Below are positions 33,437 through 41,677 of a stretch of 52,407 nt of DNA, one piece after another. How positions within the stretch are numbered: position 1 is the stretch's first letter; each line of letters begins with the position of its first letter. This DNA is from Terriglobales bacterium (GTDB lineage: Bacteria > Acidobacteriota > Terriglobia > Terriglobales > Acidobacteriaceae). The notes under the pieces are model-generated. The model saw only the letters and a program-made list of their open reading frames with translations, had not been told where the DNA came from and made no database searches. The DNA is taken from NCBI GenBank assembly GCA_030038475.1, contig JASHOU010000077.1, positions 1-52,407 of the forward strand, written 5' to 3'. Both the position numbers and the translations under genes were made by a program.

Positions 33437-34462
33437 TTAGCGGGGTTTGCGAACGGTTGGGGCAGGTTCGCCTGCTTTGCGGGCGGGGAGTTCGTGAGCC
33501 GACACGCTGGGGGCGAGATCGGTGGACCAGCAATCCGCAAGAATCTTCCAGGTGCCGTTGGGTTGACGCACGAGCACGATCAGATATTTTCCCCGCTCTT
33601 CACGGCGCTTGCCCATGGCCACGGGCACAAGCATTTTGCAGCGGCCGAGATCGATCGCGACTTCGCCCATCATTTCGACGCGGAGCGATTCCATTTCTAC
33701 GTCGCCTAACCCGGCTTCGAGCAGCGAAACCAGAAATTCGCGAATCGCGGGTAAGCTGCGCACTGGCGGAATGCTGGAGCGAATCAGAGTAGCGTCGGCG
33801 GAGTAGAGCTCGATGAGATCGTCGATGTGTTTAGTGTTGCAAGCCTGCGCCCAGTCCTGAACAACCTGGCGGGCGCCAGCTTCGGCGCGGCCACCGGCTG
33901 TAGCTCCTTGTGAACCGGCGCCTGCCGGGCTGGGAGCGCGACCACGTGGAGTGGAGGTCCCGGACTCCGTGCCAGAAGCGGCGGACGTACCTGGGCCGGG
34001 AACAAAATGATGATAGTGGTGGTGAAAATGATGTTGGCCGGCAGCGGGTTGAGATGGATCGACGGCATCCGCCGAAATGGGCTGAAACGGGATTCCGCAC
34101 CATACGCAAAAACGGGCGCCTGCGGGCAGCGAACGTCCGCAGCCGGAGCAGGCGCTGGCCGCTTCGTCAATATCGTCAGTTGCTGACGCGACCACGCTGC
34201 CTGATATGCGCTGGATCGCTTCCACCGCCGCCGCTACAGCCTGGGCGTCCGGCTTCGGCCAGCGAAACGTGCCGGGAAATCGTTGAAAGAAATCCCCCAG
34301 ATCTTGTGTGGGAAGATCCTGCGCGGAAAACTCGTGGCCGGGAAGATCGTCTTCCGAATGGTTCTCGGCTGCGACCTCTGGCTTTGCAGTCGGGTGGTCC
34401 TTTGCTTCGTCATTACGCCCGAGTTGGTTTAGATCTGGGCGATTGGGATTGTCTTGGGTCAC
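33437..34462 (-). CDS. zinc-ribbon protein with a His-rich linker and a SnoaL/DUF4440-like domain
   Basis: A 341-residue protein with no signal peptide or membrane helix. The acidic N-terminal ~100 residues look disordered. Residues ~107-126 form a zinc ribbon (CSGCG, then RFCVWCG). A linker with QHHFHHHYHHFVPG and a Pro/Gly/Ala/Ser-rich stretch follow. Residues ~200-325 form an NTF2-like domain (VVQDWAQACNTKHIDDLIEL, then YSADATLIRSS, GKYLIVLVRQPNGTWKILAD). The ending resembles the DUF4440 lipoprotein at 7933. The protein may be a cytoplasmic sensor or enzyme; no partner is adjacent. Zinc binding is predicted from the four Cys residues only. Confidence 0.78.
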   Translation of the reverse strand: MTQDNPNRPDLNQLGRNDEAKDHPTAKPEVAAENHSEDDLPGHEFSAQDLPTQDLGDFFQRFPGTFRWPKPDAQAVAAAVEAIQRISGSVVASATDDIDEAASACSGCGRSLPAGARFCVWCGIPFQPISADAVDPSQPAAGQHHFHHHYHHFVPGPGTSAASGTESGTSTPRGRAPSPAGAGSQGATAGGRAEAGARQVVQDWAQACNTKHIDDLIELYSADATLIRSSIPPVRSLPAIREFLVSLLEAGLGDVEMESLRVEMMGEVAIDLGRCKMLVPVAMGKRREERGKYLIVLVRQPNGTWKILADCWSTDLAPSVSAHELPARKAGEPAPTVRKPR

Positions 34463-34506
34463 GGCAACCTCACCGTTATTGTTGCCATTGTAGGAGAATT
34501 CGCGCG

Positions 34507-34989
34507 CTAGCGGATGCTGAATCTTACACGCGCTTCAAAATCGGTGGGGACGCCGTTGCAGAGGGCGGGACGATATCGCCACAGGCGGACTGCGCGCAAA
34601 ACAATCTGATCCTCGCCCGGACCACCGCTCTCCAGGATAAAGGGGCTGTGCACGTGTCCGTCCGACCCCACGATAAAGCTGACGCGCACGTTCCGATCGT
34701 CGCTTTGAAGCTCGAGCAGCGGGTCTGGAGTGAGCAGGGCTTCAGGGGGTTGCACGCTTCCACACCTCGGTACGGCCAGCAGATCCGATAAGGGTGCGAA
34801 TTCGGAAATATGTGCGGGGGCGTGACGCAAGCTTGTTTCTAATTTCGCAAGCGGTGCCTGTTGGGAAATGACGCGAAACGGGACAGTTGCAGAGCACCAA
34901 GCGAGAATACCGCTCAGCGCCGTGAGCGAGACGACGGTTGCGAGCACCGTGGTGCTCGCGGTTTTCGGGCTCGGCCAGAGACACCGCAT
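34507..34989 (-). CDS. small membrane-anchored TonB C-terminal-like protein
   Basis: A 160-residue protein with an N-terminal signal anchor (TTVLATVVSLTALSGILAW) and a C-terminal domain with RNVRVSFIVGSDGHVHSPFI, LRAVRLWRYRPALCNGVPTD and ARVRFSI, which matches the fold pattern of TonB_C. A pair of Cys residues, in VPRCGSVQ and PALCNG, may form a disulfide. It lacks the long Pro/Lys spacer of true TonB. The same pattern appears at the end of the GAF fusion at 21379. Its gap to the zinc-ribbon gene is 44 bases, so the two may be co-transcribed. Confidence 0.72.
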   Translation of the reverse strand: MRCLWPSPKTASTTVLATVVSLTALSGILAWCSATVPFRVISQQAPLAKLETSLRHAPAHISEFAPLSDLLAVPRCGSVQPPEALLTPDPLLELQSDDRNVRVSFIVGSDGHVHSPFILESGGPGEDQIVLRAVRLWRYRPALCNGVPTDFEARVRFSIR

Positions 34990-35375
34990 CGCGGATTTGC
35001 GGGCAATTCAGTTTCCATTTTTGATTGAAATTAACCAAGCTATTGCAATAAGTTATATGGACTCCCCGATCAAGTACTTCAAGTCGCGTGCAATCCGTTG
35101 CAAAGGTGGCGAAGAGAGTCGCATAGCCGGAGGAACGGTGGCGGGCTCGGCACCCGACATCGTCACTGACCAAAGGACGGGCGAGTGCAGCAGACTCGGT
35201 TTTGGACTGCTTCCCTATTGGTGCGGCGGGATCGGGGGATGGGAAGAATCGTTCTTCAACGAGCGGGGGTCGGTTTGTCGTATGAAAGCTAGGCCAGTAT
35301 ACGCCTGATTTTTTAGCTGGCAAGATGTGAAAGAAGTTGCAATACGCCCTTGTTACTGTCGTCAGGTTCGTTACG
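34990..35375. other. 386-base gap, no gene supported
   Basis: It contains an A+T-rich patch at about 35020-35060, probably the promoter of the minus-strand TonB-like gene. Open frames exist on both strands here but have unlike-protein composition. The inverted segments GCCAG and CTGGC flank a T-run near 35293-35320. Confidence 0.35.
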
Positions 35376-37505
35376 TTACTGCAGACCCTCCTGGGTAAAT
35401 TTGTACGCGGTGTCCTGAGTCAAGGACATCAGATAAATGCTGGAGGCTGCCGTGGCCGTGCTGTAGTTATCGACGACAATGCCGCTAGGTCCGCCATCCA
35501 CAGCCGCCGTGGTGGTAGTCGTGGTGCCGTTGTTGTTGGCAAGCGCCACTACACAGCCGGTGGTTGAGGCGCCGACTCCTCCTATCAAGGTGCAATCTCC
35601 GGTCAAACCAAAGAAGAAGAAATCGGTTGGCACGGATGCCACGCCGGTGTCTGTGGGGTTGGAGTAATTCGCAGCCGTGAAGTTCGCGGTGAATCCCGTA
35701 TACGGGGGACCCGAGCCTATCAAACTCGCAACTGTCACCGTCTGACCGTTCAGGAAATCCTCCGCTGTGCCTTGTAGGTATACCGCTTCTCCAACGGTAA
35801 GATTGCTGTTGTTCGCTGTCACCGTGAGAACGTTTGACGTGATCGATGTAGCTGTGATGGGATCGATGGGAGATACTGTGCCGGTATCGTCGAGGTTAGA
35901 GTAACTCGAAGCGGTGAAATTCGCGGTGAATCCTGTATATGTGGGACCGGCGCCTATCAGGCTGGTCACGGTCACGGTCTGACCGTTCAGGAAAGTTTCA
36001 TCGGTGCCCTGGAGGAATACCGCTTCCCCAACAACGAAACTGTTGTTTGCAACCACCGTGAGGGTGTCTGCCAGGATCGATGTAGCGGTGATGGTGTCGG
36101 CAGGACCAACATTGGGATTAAAGAATTCCGTCCATCCCGTGCAACGGTCGGTGGTGCTGCTGGAAAGTTCTACTGGGTATCCGGTGACAGGCGTTGGATT
36201 CAGGGTGATGCCGGTAAAACCAAATTCGTATTGGTAGGGCGCAGTAGTCGTAGCGCCAGTTCCGCAAAGACTGACGACTCCGGTCGAAGGACTGTTGAAG
36301 TAGTCGTAACTGAAGGCGGGCTCGTAAAGGTGCACGGCGGTGCCTCCCGAGGCGCCTATACCAAGTGACGCTGTCATCATCACCGTAAAACTACTCGTGT
36401 CGATTTGGACAAGAACGGCAGAACTTCCGTTATCGGGGTCGACCACAAAAGTGGTGCCGTTAGTGACATCGACAATCGGCGGGGCGAGAATAGCGTCACT
36501 GGTATCTTCTCCAATAGGGATAGTACCCACGACTGTGCCTGTCGAGACATCGATCTGATAGAGATTACCGTTGCCGCTGCCCACCATGAGCAAACCGCGA
36601 GAGGAGTCGAGCACAGGAGCGGTCACGTTGTAAGCGGCGGGAGTAACCGGCCAAGGCGCCCCGCCTAGCTCGGGAGACCCATTAAAAACCGGTGTAACCT
36701 GATAAATAGCTCCCTTGTTTGTTCCCACGTAGGCGGCATCTGAAGCGTAATCCACCCACGGCGAGGACAACGTACTACTGACGGTAGAGGATAAGGTCAC
36801 CGAACTCATTGTCGCTGGGGTGGCAGGGTTACCAATTGAGCCCTGACCGGCGGTCCAGGTTAGGACATGAAAAATGGCAGGACCGCCGGATCCCGCTCCG
36901 CTCTCCACAAAGGCGATCTGTGTCCCATTTTCCGAGAGAACCGGCGTAGTGAACACGCCGCCGCCGCCGGTGCTGACGTTATAGGCAAACATCACATTCG
37001 GTGCGTCGCCGGGACAAAGCCCGGTGCCGGCATCGTTGACGTAAAGATTGTTGAAGGCGACAAGATTAGCTTGAGTGGCGGAGCCAGCGACCGGCAGTCC
37101 GATCACGACGAAGTCGTTGGTACAATTGGGCGGCGCGCTGGGATCGTACGTAAACTTAACCGGAAACATGTCAATGCGCAGATGAGCACCCAAATCCGTT
37201 ACGTTCCAATCGCGCCCCAGTCTGGATTTTGGCGGCAAATTCGAGATGGAAGCAGGGGCTGGGAAGCCTCCCCAATCCTGAGCCTGGCCGCGCTCGATCA
37301 ACTGCTGCAAAATGCGCGGTTCGCGATAAATCAGGTCCGGATGTAGGGCGAGGGCATCGCGGCTGAAGATAATGTGGCGCTGCGACCAATCCTGAACCAA
37401 GCCGATGTGCCTGGGAGCAGTCTCCTGAGCGCACAGGCTCAGTGCAAGAGCAAAGAAGACCGCACACGACACTGCAACCATGCCACCAAGATGCTTGGGC
37501 CTCAC
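35376..37505 (-). CDS. secreted beta-propeller protein with a duplicated inserted module
   Basis: A 709-residue protein with a signal peptide (VSCAVFFALALSLCAQ). The first ~440 residues form propeller-like blades: VLSENGTQIAFVESGAG, AAYVGTNKGAIYQVTP, GLLMVGSGNGNLYQIDVSTG, FVVDPDNGSSAVLVQID. These resemble PQQ-like or PilY1-like propellers. A tandem pair of about 77-residue units then follows (start TATSI, core VGEAV-LQGT, then FLNGQTVTV, TGFTANFTA-YSN). After it the propeller resumes with FFFFGLTGDC and CVVALANNNG. No enzymatic motif is seen. The downstream 95-base region has no gene. It may be a surface protein; whether it serves the pili encoded 2 kb away is unknown. Confidence 0.75.
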   Translation of the reverse strand: MRPKHLGGMVAVSCAVFFALALSLCAQETAPRHIGLVQDWSQRHIIFSRDALALHPDLIYREPRILQQLIERGQAQDWGGFPAPASISNLPPKSRLGRDWNVTDLGAHLRIDMFPVKFTYDPSAPPNCTNDFVVIGLPVAGSATQANLVAFNNLYVNDAGTGLCPGDAPNVMFAYNVSTGGGGVFTTPVLSENGTQIAFVESGAGSGGPAIFHVLTWTAGQGSIGNPATPATMSSVTLSSTVSSTLSSPWVDYASDAAYVGTNKGAIYQVTPVFNGSPELGGAPWPVTPAAYNVTAPVLDSSRGLLMVGSGNGNLYQIDVSTGTVVGTIPIGEDTSDAILAPPIVDVTNGTTFVVDPDNGSSAVLVQIDTSSFTVMMTASLGIGASGGTAVHLYEPAFSYDYFNSPSTGVVSLCGTGATTTAPYQYEFGFTGITLNPTPVTGYPVELSSSTTDRCTGWTEFFNPNVGPADTITATSILADTLTVVANNSFVVGEAVFLQGTDETFLNGQTVTVTSLIGAGPTYTGFTANFTASSYSNLDDTGTVSPIDPITATSITSNVLTVTANNSNLTVGEAVYLQGTAEDFLNGQTVTVASLIGSGPPYTGFTANFTAANYSNPTDTGVASVPTDFFFFGLTGDCTLIGGVGASTTGCVVALANNNGTTTTTTAAVDGGPSGIVVDNYSTATAASSIYLMSLTQDTAYKFTQEGLQ
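35637..36103 (-). repeat. tandem duplication of about 230 bases inside the propeller gene
   Basis: Unit A lies at about 35866-36103 and unit B at about 35637-35865. Shared blocks include TGACCGTTCAGGAAA and AAATTCGCGGTGAATCC-like text, so the units are similar at the DNA level but not identical. They encode two copies of the same ~77-residue module. Confidence 0.8.
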
Positions 37506-38072
37506 AGCGACCTCCGTTAAATGACTGGATTGCGGTCATTGTAGCCGCAATCTTGTCCGGAGGGGGATAGCTGATGTTGTACCGTCTGTGTCTTTGGTAA
37601 GGGGGATTAGGTCGTAAATGGGATACCACGACCATTGCCAAGGCACGGACAGTCAGAATCAACCGTGCGCTCGACGTTTTACTTTCCAGTCAAAGTGCTA
37701 GTTTGGTTGTCATTCCGAACGAGCGGTTTTTGCGTCGCGAGGTCGACCATTGTCTTAGCGGCAGGCATCTGGTAGCTGTGACTCTTGCAGCAGTGATGGA
37801 GAAAGTGATGGAAGCAGGATTTTCGGCTTAACTTCGCAAATCTCTTCATTCTGGTATAGCTGCGCTTGCCACGATCTAGGTCGGCTCTGCGAGCCTATTA
37901 ACTACTACCGGGATGATGCTATCCCGATGCCTAACAAAAGTTATCCTCAGGTCATCATTCTGCATAGCGCAGCTATATCGAGACTTCCCCAAACGAGCAA
38001 TAAATTAATTTGTGACAGAAACGGTGAGTTAGTAATACAATAGCCGACGGTAAATTACCCGAGGGGGTATTG
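37506..38072. other. 567-base gap with a possible gene remnant
   Basis: An open stretch without a start codon runs on the plus strand from about 37610 to TAA at 37829-37831. It encodes TTTIAKARTVRINRALDVLL, then SSQSASLVVIPNERFLRREV and a Val/Met-rich helix. The composition is protein-like, but an opening of this length can occur by chance. The remainder is A+T-rich near 38000-38040 and probably holds the promoter of the next small gene. Confidence 0.3.
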
Positions 38073-38315
38073 ATGACAAACATCGCTAAGGCAATTGACC
38101 GGCTCCGTGAGGAACGCCGGGACGCACAGAACCAAGTCCAGAAACTTGGGGAAGCTATTTCGGTTCTCGAGAGGCTGACCCGAGGGACGGGCGCAACCGT
38201 TCACACCGCGGCACATCGCGCAAAGCGTGTACTCTCCGCAGCCGGACGCCGGAGAATCTCGCTGGCCCAGAAAGCACGTTGGGCCAAAATCCGGCAGATG
38301 AAGAAAGCAGCCTGA
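38073..38315 (+). CDS. small basic protein with a coiled coil and a KARW motif
   Basis: An 80-residue protein. Residues ~3-36 are a charged helix likely to form a coiled coil (IDRLREERRDAQNQVQKLGE). The C-terminal ~30 residues are very basic and end in RRRISLAQKARWAKIRQMKK. The ISxAQKARWAK wording recurs in short basic proteins of acidobacteria and planctomycetes and suggests nucleic-acid binding, which is unproven. GAGGGGG lies 6 bases before the ATG. A possible hairpin terminator follows at 38322. I know of no assigned function. Confidence 0.75.
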   Translation: MTNIAKAIDRLREERRDAQNQVQKLGEAISVLERLTRGTGATVHTAAHRAKRVLSAAGRRRISLAQKARWAKIRQMKKAA

Positions 38316-38321
38316 GAACCA

Positions 38322-38377
38322 GGCGGGCTGCAGGTTGCGTGAGGTTCGCTTCGCGAGACTGGAGCCCGCCGGGTTTT
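38322..38377 (+). terminator. stem-loop terminator after the small basic protein
   Basis: GGCGGGCT at 38322-38329 pairs with AGCCCGCC at 38363-38370, with a smaller inner stem TCGC-TTC-GCGA, followed by GGGTTTT. It begins 6 bases after the stop codon. Confidence 0.6.
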
Positions 38378-38480
38378 GGAAATCGAATACTTCGCCGGAA
38401 CCGATCGACCTGAAGAAAGCTAGCTAACCTACGGTATAGTTCAGCGCGCGCGATTGTTACCTTCCCCGAAGCGGCTGCTA

Positions 38481-39878
38481 TTAGCCGTGCCCTCCGCCAA
38501 GTTCCCGCACAATATTGCCAACAAATGCCTTGGCGTCGCCGAACAGCATGAGGGTGTTATCGAGATAGTAGAGCGGGTTATCGATGCCAGCAAAACCGGG
38601 ATTCATGCTGCGCTTGATGACCATGACGGTATGAGCTTTGTCAACGTCGAGAATAGGCATACCGTAGATGGGACTGGAAGCATCGGTGCGGGCGGCGGGG
38701 TTAGTAACGTCGTTGGCGCCAATAACCAAGGCGACATCGGTTTGTGGAAAGTCGCCGTTGATCTCATCCATCTCGACCAGGCGATCGTAGGGAATATTGG
38801 CTTCGGCCAGCAGGACATTCATGTGGCCCGGCATACGTCCGGCAACGGGGTGAATGGCAAAGCGCACGTCTACGCCACGTTTGCTGAGAGCGTCGTAAAG
38901 TTCTCGCACTTTGTGTTGCGCCTGGGCGACCGCCATGCCGTATCCGGGAACCACGATGACACGGTTGGCGCCGGAGAGAATGACGGCCGCTTCTTCCGGG
39001 GTCGCGCTGCGAACGGTTCTGGCTTCTTCTCCGGCGGCAGCTGAGGTTTGCACCTGGCCAAAGGCTCCGAACAAAACATTGGTGAAGGAACGGTTCATGG
39101 CCTTCGACATAATGATGGAGAGGATCAGACCGGAGGATCCGTCAAGCGCGCCGGCGATGATGAGCAGCTTGCTGTCGAGCACGAATCCCATGGCCGCCGC
39201 CGACAACCCGGCATAGGCGTTCAACAGCGAAATGACCGTCGGCATATCGGCGCCGCCGATGGGAATGATCAACAATACGCCGAAGGCGAGCGCAATCAGG
39301 ATCATGAACGGAAACAGCGATTGCGCTTCAGGGTGCAGAATCAGATGAACCGCAATAACCACGGCGCAGGCAAGCAGCGCGAAATTGACGAAATTCTGGC
39401 CTTTATAAGTGAGCGGCCGCTGCGGCAGGATTTCCTGCAGTTTACCGGCCGCCATCAGGCTGCCGGTTACGGTCAAGCCGCCCAGAATCACCTCGACCGA
39501 CAGTACCGACATCATGAAAGGCGAGATGTTGGGTGAGCGGAGATAGAATTCGGCGGAACCGACCATGGTCACGCAGAGCGCGCCAAAGGCGTGACTGAGC
39601 GCGGTTCGCTGCGGAACCGCCGTCATCGCCACCTTTCCAAGTGGAACGCCGATGATCGAACCGAGCACCAACGCGATGCCGATCAGCTTGTAGTCGACAA
39701 TGCCGTGGTGCAGCAGCGTGCCGCAGACGGCCAGCAACATGCCGATTTCGCCCGCCCAGATACCGTGGCGGGCGGTGGTGGGCGAGCTCATCCATTTCAG
39801 CGAGAGGATGAAAAGCACGCTCGCAATCAGATACAAAACTTCGATTGCAACCTGACCCCCGGCGAATTCGGCTGTCAT
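38481..39878 (-). CDS. pntB: NAD(P) transhydrogenase subunit beta
   Basis: A 465-residue membrane protein of the proton-translocating transhydrogenase. The N-terminal ~270 residues carry eight or so hydrophobic helices (IEVLYLIASVLFILSLKWMS, GIWAGEIGMLLAVCGTLLHH). The C-terminal ~180 residues form the NADP(H) domain dIII: VIVVPGYGMAVAQAQHKVRE, RFAIHPVAGRMPGHMNVLLA, EMDEINGDF, VALVIGANDVTNPAA, and the final IKRSMNPGFAGIDNPLYY. The start ATG overlaps the stop of pntA2 by one base (TAATG), so translation is coupled. It is the last gene of the pntA1-pntA2-pntB operon, which makes NADPH from NADH at the expense of the proton gradient. Confidence 0.95.
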   Translation of the reverse strand: MTAEFAGGQVAIEVLYLIASVLFILSLKWMSSPTTARHGIWAGEIGMLLAVCGTLLHHGIVDYKLIGIALVLGSIIGVPLGKVAMTAVPQRTALSHAFGALCVTMVGSAEFYLRSPNISPFMMSVLSVEVILGGLTVTGSLMAAGKLQEILPQRPLTYKGQNFVNFALLACAVVIAVHLILHPEAQSLFPFMILIALAFGVLLIIPIGGADMPTVISLLNAYAGLSAAAMGFVLDSKLLIIAGALDGSSGLILSIIMSKAMNRSFTNVLFGAFGQVQTSAAAGEEARTVRSATPEEAAVILSGANRVIVVPGYGMAVAQAQHKVRELYDALSKRGVDVRFAIHPVAGRMPGHMNVLLAEANIPYDRLVEMDEINGDFPQTDVALVIGANDVTNPAARTDASSPIYGMPILDVDKAHTVMVIKRSMNPGFAGIDNPLYYLDNTLMLFGDAKAFVGNIVRELGGGHG

Positions 39879-40201
39879 TATTGGCCCACCGATTTGTCCG
39901 CCGGCTTTGCAGGACGGCTGGATTTGAACATCTTCAACATGCGGTCGGTGATGAGGAAGCCGCCGACGATGTTGCTGGTGGCGGCGACCACGGCGATGAA
40001 GCCGAAAACTGCGGCCCGCGTGCTCTTGTGCTCGCCCACCAGCACAATCGCACCGACCACCGCGATCGCATCCAGGGCATTGGTAAGTGACATTAAAGGA
40101 GTGTGTAGCAGGGGCGAGACGCGCCGGATGACTTCGAATCCGATGAATCCGGCGAGAACGAAAATAAAGAGTGCGTCAATCAGGTTTGAACTGGCGTTCA
40201 T
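39878..40201 (-). CDS. pntA2: NAD(P) transhydrogenase subunit alpha 2 (membrane part)
   Basis: A 107-residue protein with three hydrophobic helices (LIDALFIFVLAGFIGFEVI, ALDAIAVVGAIVLVG, FGFIAVVAATSNIVGGFLIT). The text VSPLLHTPLMSLTNALDAIA is a strong signature of the transhydrogenase alpha membrane domain. It is a separate polypeptide here, as in Rhodospirillum rubrum (PntAB); E. coli fuses it to alpha 1. It lies 17 bases after pntA1 and its stop overlaps the pntB start. Confidence 0.93.
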   Translation of the reverse strand: MNASSNLIDALFIFVLAGFIGFEVIRRVSPLLHTPLMSLTNALDAIAVVGAIVLVGEHKSTRAAVFGFIAVVAATSNIVGGFLITDRMLKMFKSSRPAKPADKSVGQ

Positions 40202-40218
40202 TTTTGCTCCGGAGACGG

Positions 40219-41391
40219 TCAGCCCTGTTTTTCCAGCGCAGGCAACTTGAAAAACTCGCGGACACGAGCGTTTACGATCTCGCCACCATTGGTGAGCAGA
40301 GTTTCGCGAACAATATCGTCTTCGAGATTCAGGTTCAATTTTTGATCTTTGATCAAGTGCGTCAGAAACGCAGTGATGTTGCGGGCGTACATCATGCTGG
40401 AATGGTAAGGCACGTCGGCGGCCAGGTTGATGGTTCCGACGATGGTCACGCCATGCTTGACTACAGTTTTGCCCGGCTCGGTAATCTGGCAGTTGCCGCC
40501 GCGCTCGGCGGCCAGATCGACGATTACCGAACCGAGAGCCATTCCCTTCACCATGTCTTCGGTGACCAAAACGGGCGATTTCTTGCCCGGAATCACGGCT
40601 GCGGTAATGACCACATCGCTTTCCTGCACCACATTGCCGAGCAACTCCCGCTGCCGGCGGTAGAAGTCCTCATCCTGTGCGCGAGCATATCCTCGCGCGT
40701 CCTGGGCGTCCTTTGCTTCGATGGGAAGTTCGATAAAACGTCCGCCGAGGCTTTGCACCTGCTCTTTCACCGCGGGTCTTAAATCGTAGGCCGAAACCAC
40801 CGCGCCCAAGCGGCGCGCGGTCGCGATGGCCTGCAGTCCGGCAACGCCGCAGCCGATGATAAAGACGCGGGCGGGAGTGACGGTTCCCGCCGCGGTTGTA
40901 AGCATGGGAAAAATGCGCGGGTGAGAATCGGCGGCCAGCAATACCGCTTTGTACCCCGCGCACGTTGCCATGGAGGAAAGCGCGTCCATGCTCTGAGCGC
41001 GGGTGGTGCGCGGCATCAGTTCCACGGAAAATGCTTTGACGCCGGAATGGGCGACGCCATCAGCCACTTCCCTCTCGCCGAATGGGCGCAGAAAGCCCAC
41101 GAGAATTTGATCGCGGCGATAAAGAGGCAAATCCTGCTTGCCGGTGATGTCGTTGGCGCCGTAGCAAAGAACCTGCACCACTATGTCCGCGGCAGAAAAC
41201 ACCGCCAGGCGGTCGGCTGCGATCCTCGCACCTTTGTCGGTGTACTGGGAATCGGGATAGCCAGCCTCAATGCCGGCGCCGGACTGTATATGAACTTCGA
41301 ACCGAGCTTTGGCCAGCGCCGGCAAAACCGCCGGCACAAGGGCAACTCGACGATCGCCCGGATAAGTTTCTTTCGGAACGCCGATGATCAC
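40219..41391 (-). CDS. pntA1: NAD(P) transhydrogenase subunit alpha 1 (NAD-binding)
   Basis: A 390-residue soluble NAD(H)-binding subunit, dI. The start MIIGVPKETYPGDRRVALVP is typical of the alanine dehydrogenase/PNT family. The Rossmann motif is VFIIGCGVAGLQAIATARRL at about residues 177-196, followed by the AYDLRPAVKEQVQSLGGRF block and VVITAAVIPGKKSPVLVTED. The last part VDLAAERGGNCQITEPG is also conserved. Hydride passes from NADH on this subunit to NADP+ on PntB. First gene of the three-gene operon. Alanine dehydrogenase is excluded by the adjacent membrane subunits and the RGYARAQDE-type loop. Confidence 0.95.
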   Translation of the reverse strand: MIIGVPKETYPGDRRVALVPAVLPALAKARFEVHIQSGAGIEAGYPDSQYTDKGARIAADRLAVFSAADIVVQVLCYGANDITGKQDLPLYRRDQILVGFLRPFGEREVADGVAHSGVKAFSVELMPRTTRAQSMDALSSMATCAGYKAVLLAADSHPRIFPMLTTAAGTVTPARVFIIGCGVAGLQAIATARRLGAVVSAYDLRPAVKEQVQSLGGRFIELPIEAKDAQDARGYARAQDEDFYRRQRELLGNVVQESDVVITAAVIPGKKSPVLVTEDMVKGMALGSVIVDLAAERGGNCQITEPGKTVVKHGVTIVGTINLAADVPYHSSMMYARNITAFLTHLIKDQKLNLNLEDDIVRETLLTNGGEIVNARVREFFKLPALEKQG

Positions 41392-41410
41392 GAAATCCCG
41401 CCTGTTCTAG

Positions 41411-41436
41411 CGATTCTCATTGCTCATTGTCCATTC
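41411..41436. repeat. short array of CATTGCTCATTGTCC-type units
   Basis: Units ATTCTC, ATTGCTC, ATTGTCC and ATTCTC follow each other just upstream of pntA1. It is the shortest member of the loose class of unit arrays in this window, and the call is tentative. Confidence 0.4.
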
Positions 41437-41601
41437 TCGTCGCATTAACAGTCGCTATTAATCAAGATCCGGAGCCGCCGCATTTCGCCCTTCACGCGGC
41501 ACTCACGGGTAGCTTCAGAGAAACCTTGGATTCTAGTTGACTGAGTGGGTGGACGCAAATTGTTTGCTGTGGGGATAAAGTCCACGAGGCAAGCGGAGGG
41601 G

Positions 41602-41677
41602 TGGTGAGCGCGGCAGGAATCGAACCTGCGACCCACGCCTTAAAAGGGCGTTGCTCTACCAACTGAGCTACGCGCCC
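41602..41677 (-). tRNA. tRNA-Lys (anticodon TTT)
   Basis: The minus strand reads GGGCGCG (acceptor), TAGCTCAGTTGGTAGAGCA (D arm), the anticodon stem ACGCC-CTTTTAA-GGCGT with anticodon TTT, the T arm GCAGGTTCGATTCCTGC, and CGCGCTC pairing with the 5' end through one G-T pair. The discriminator is A and CCA is encoded, giving 76 bases. TTCGATTC matches the universal T loop. Confidence 0.97.

Noticed and set aside
34742-35323. Overlapping open frames on both strands in the 35 kb gap
   Set aside because: They overlap each other and the TonB-like gene, and show no protein-like pattern or start signal.
38010-38041. promoter TTGTGA / TACAAT before the small basic protein
   Set aside because: The two boxes are 20 bases apart, too far for a normal sigma70 promoter.
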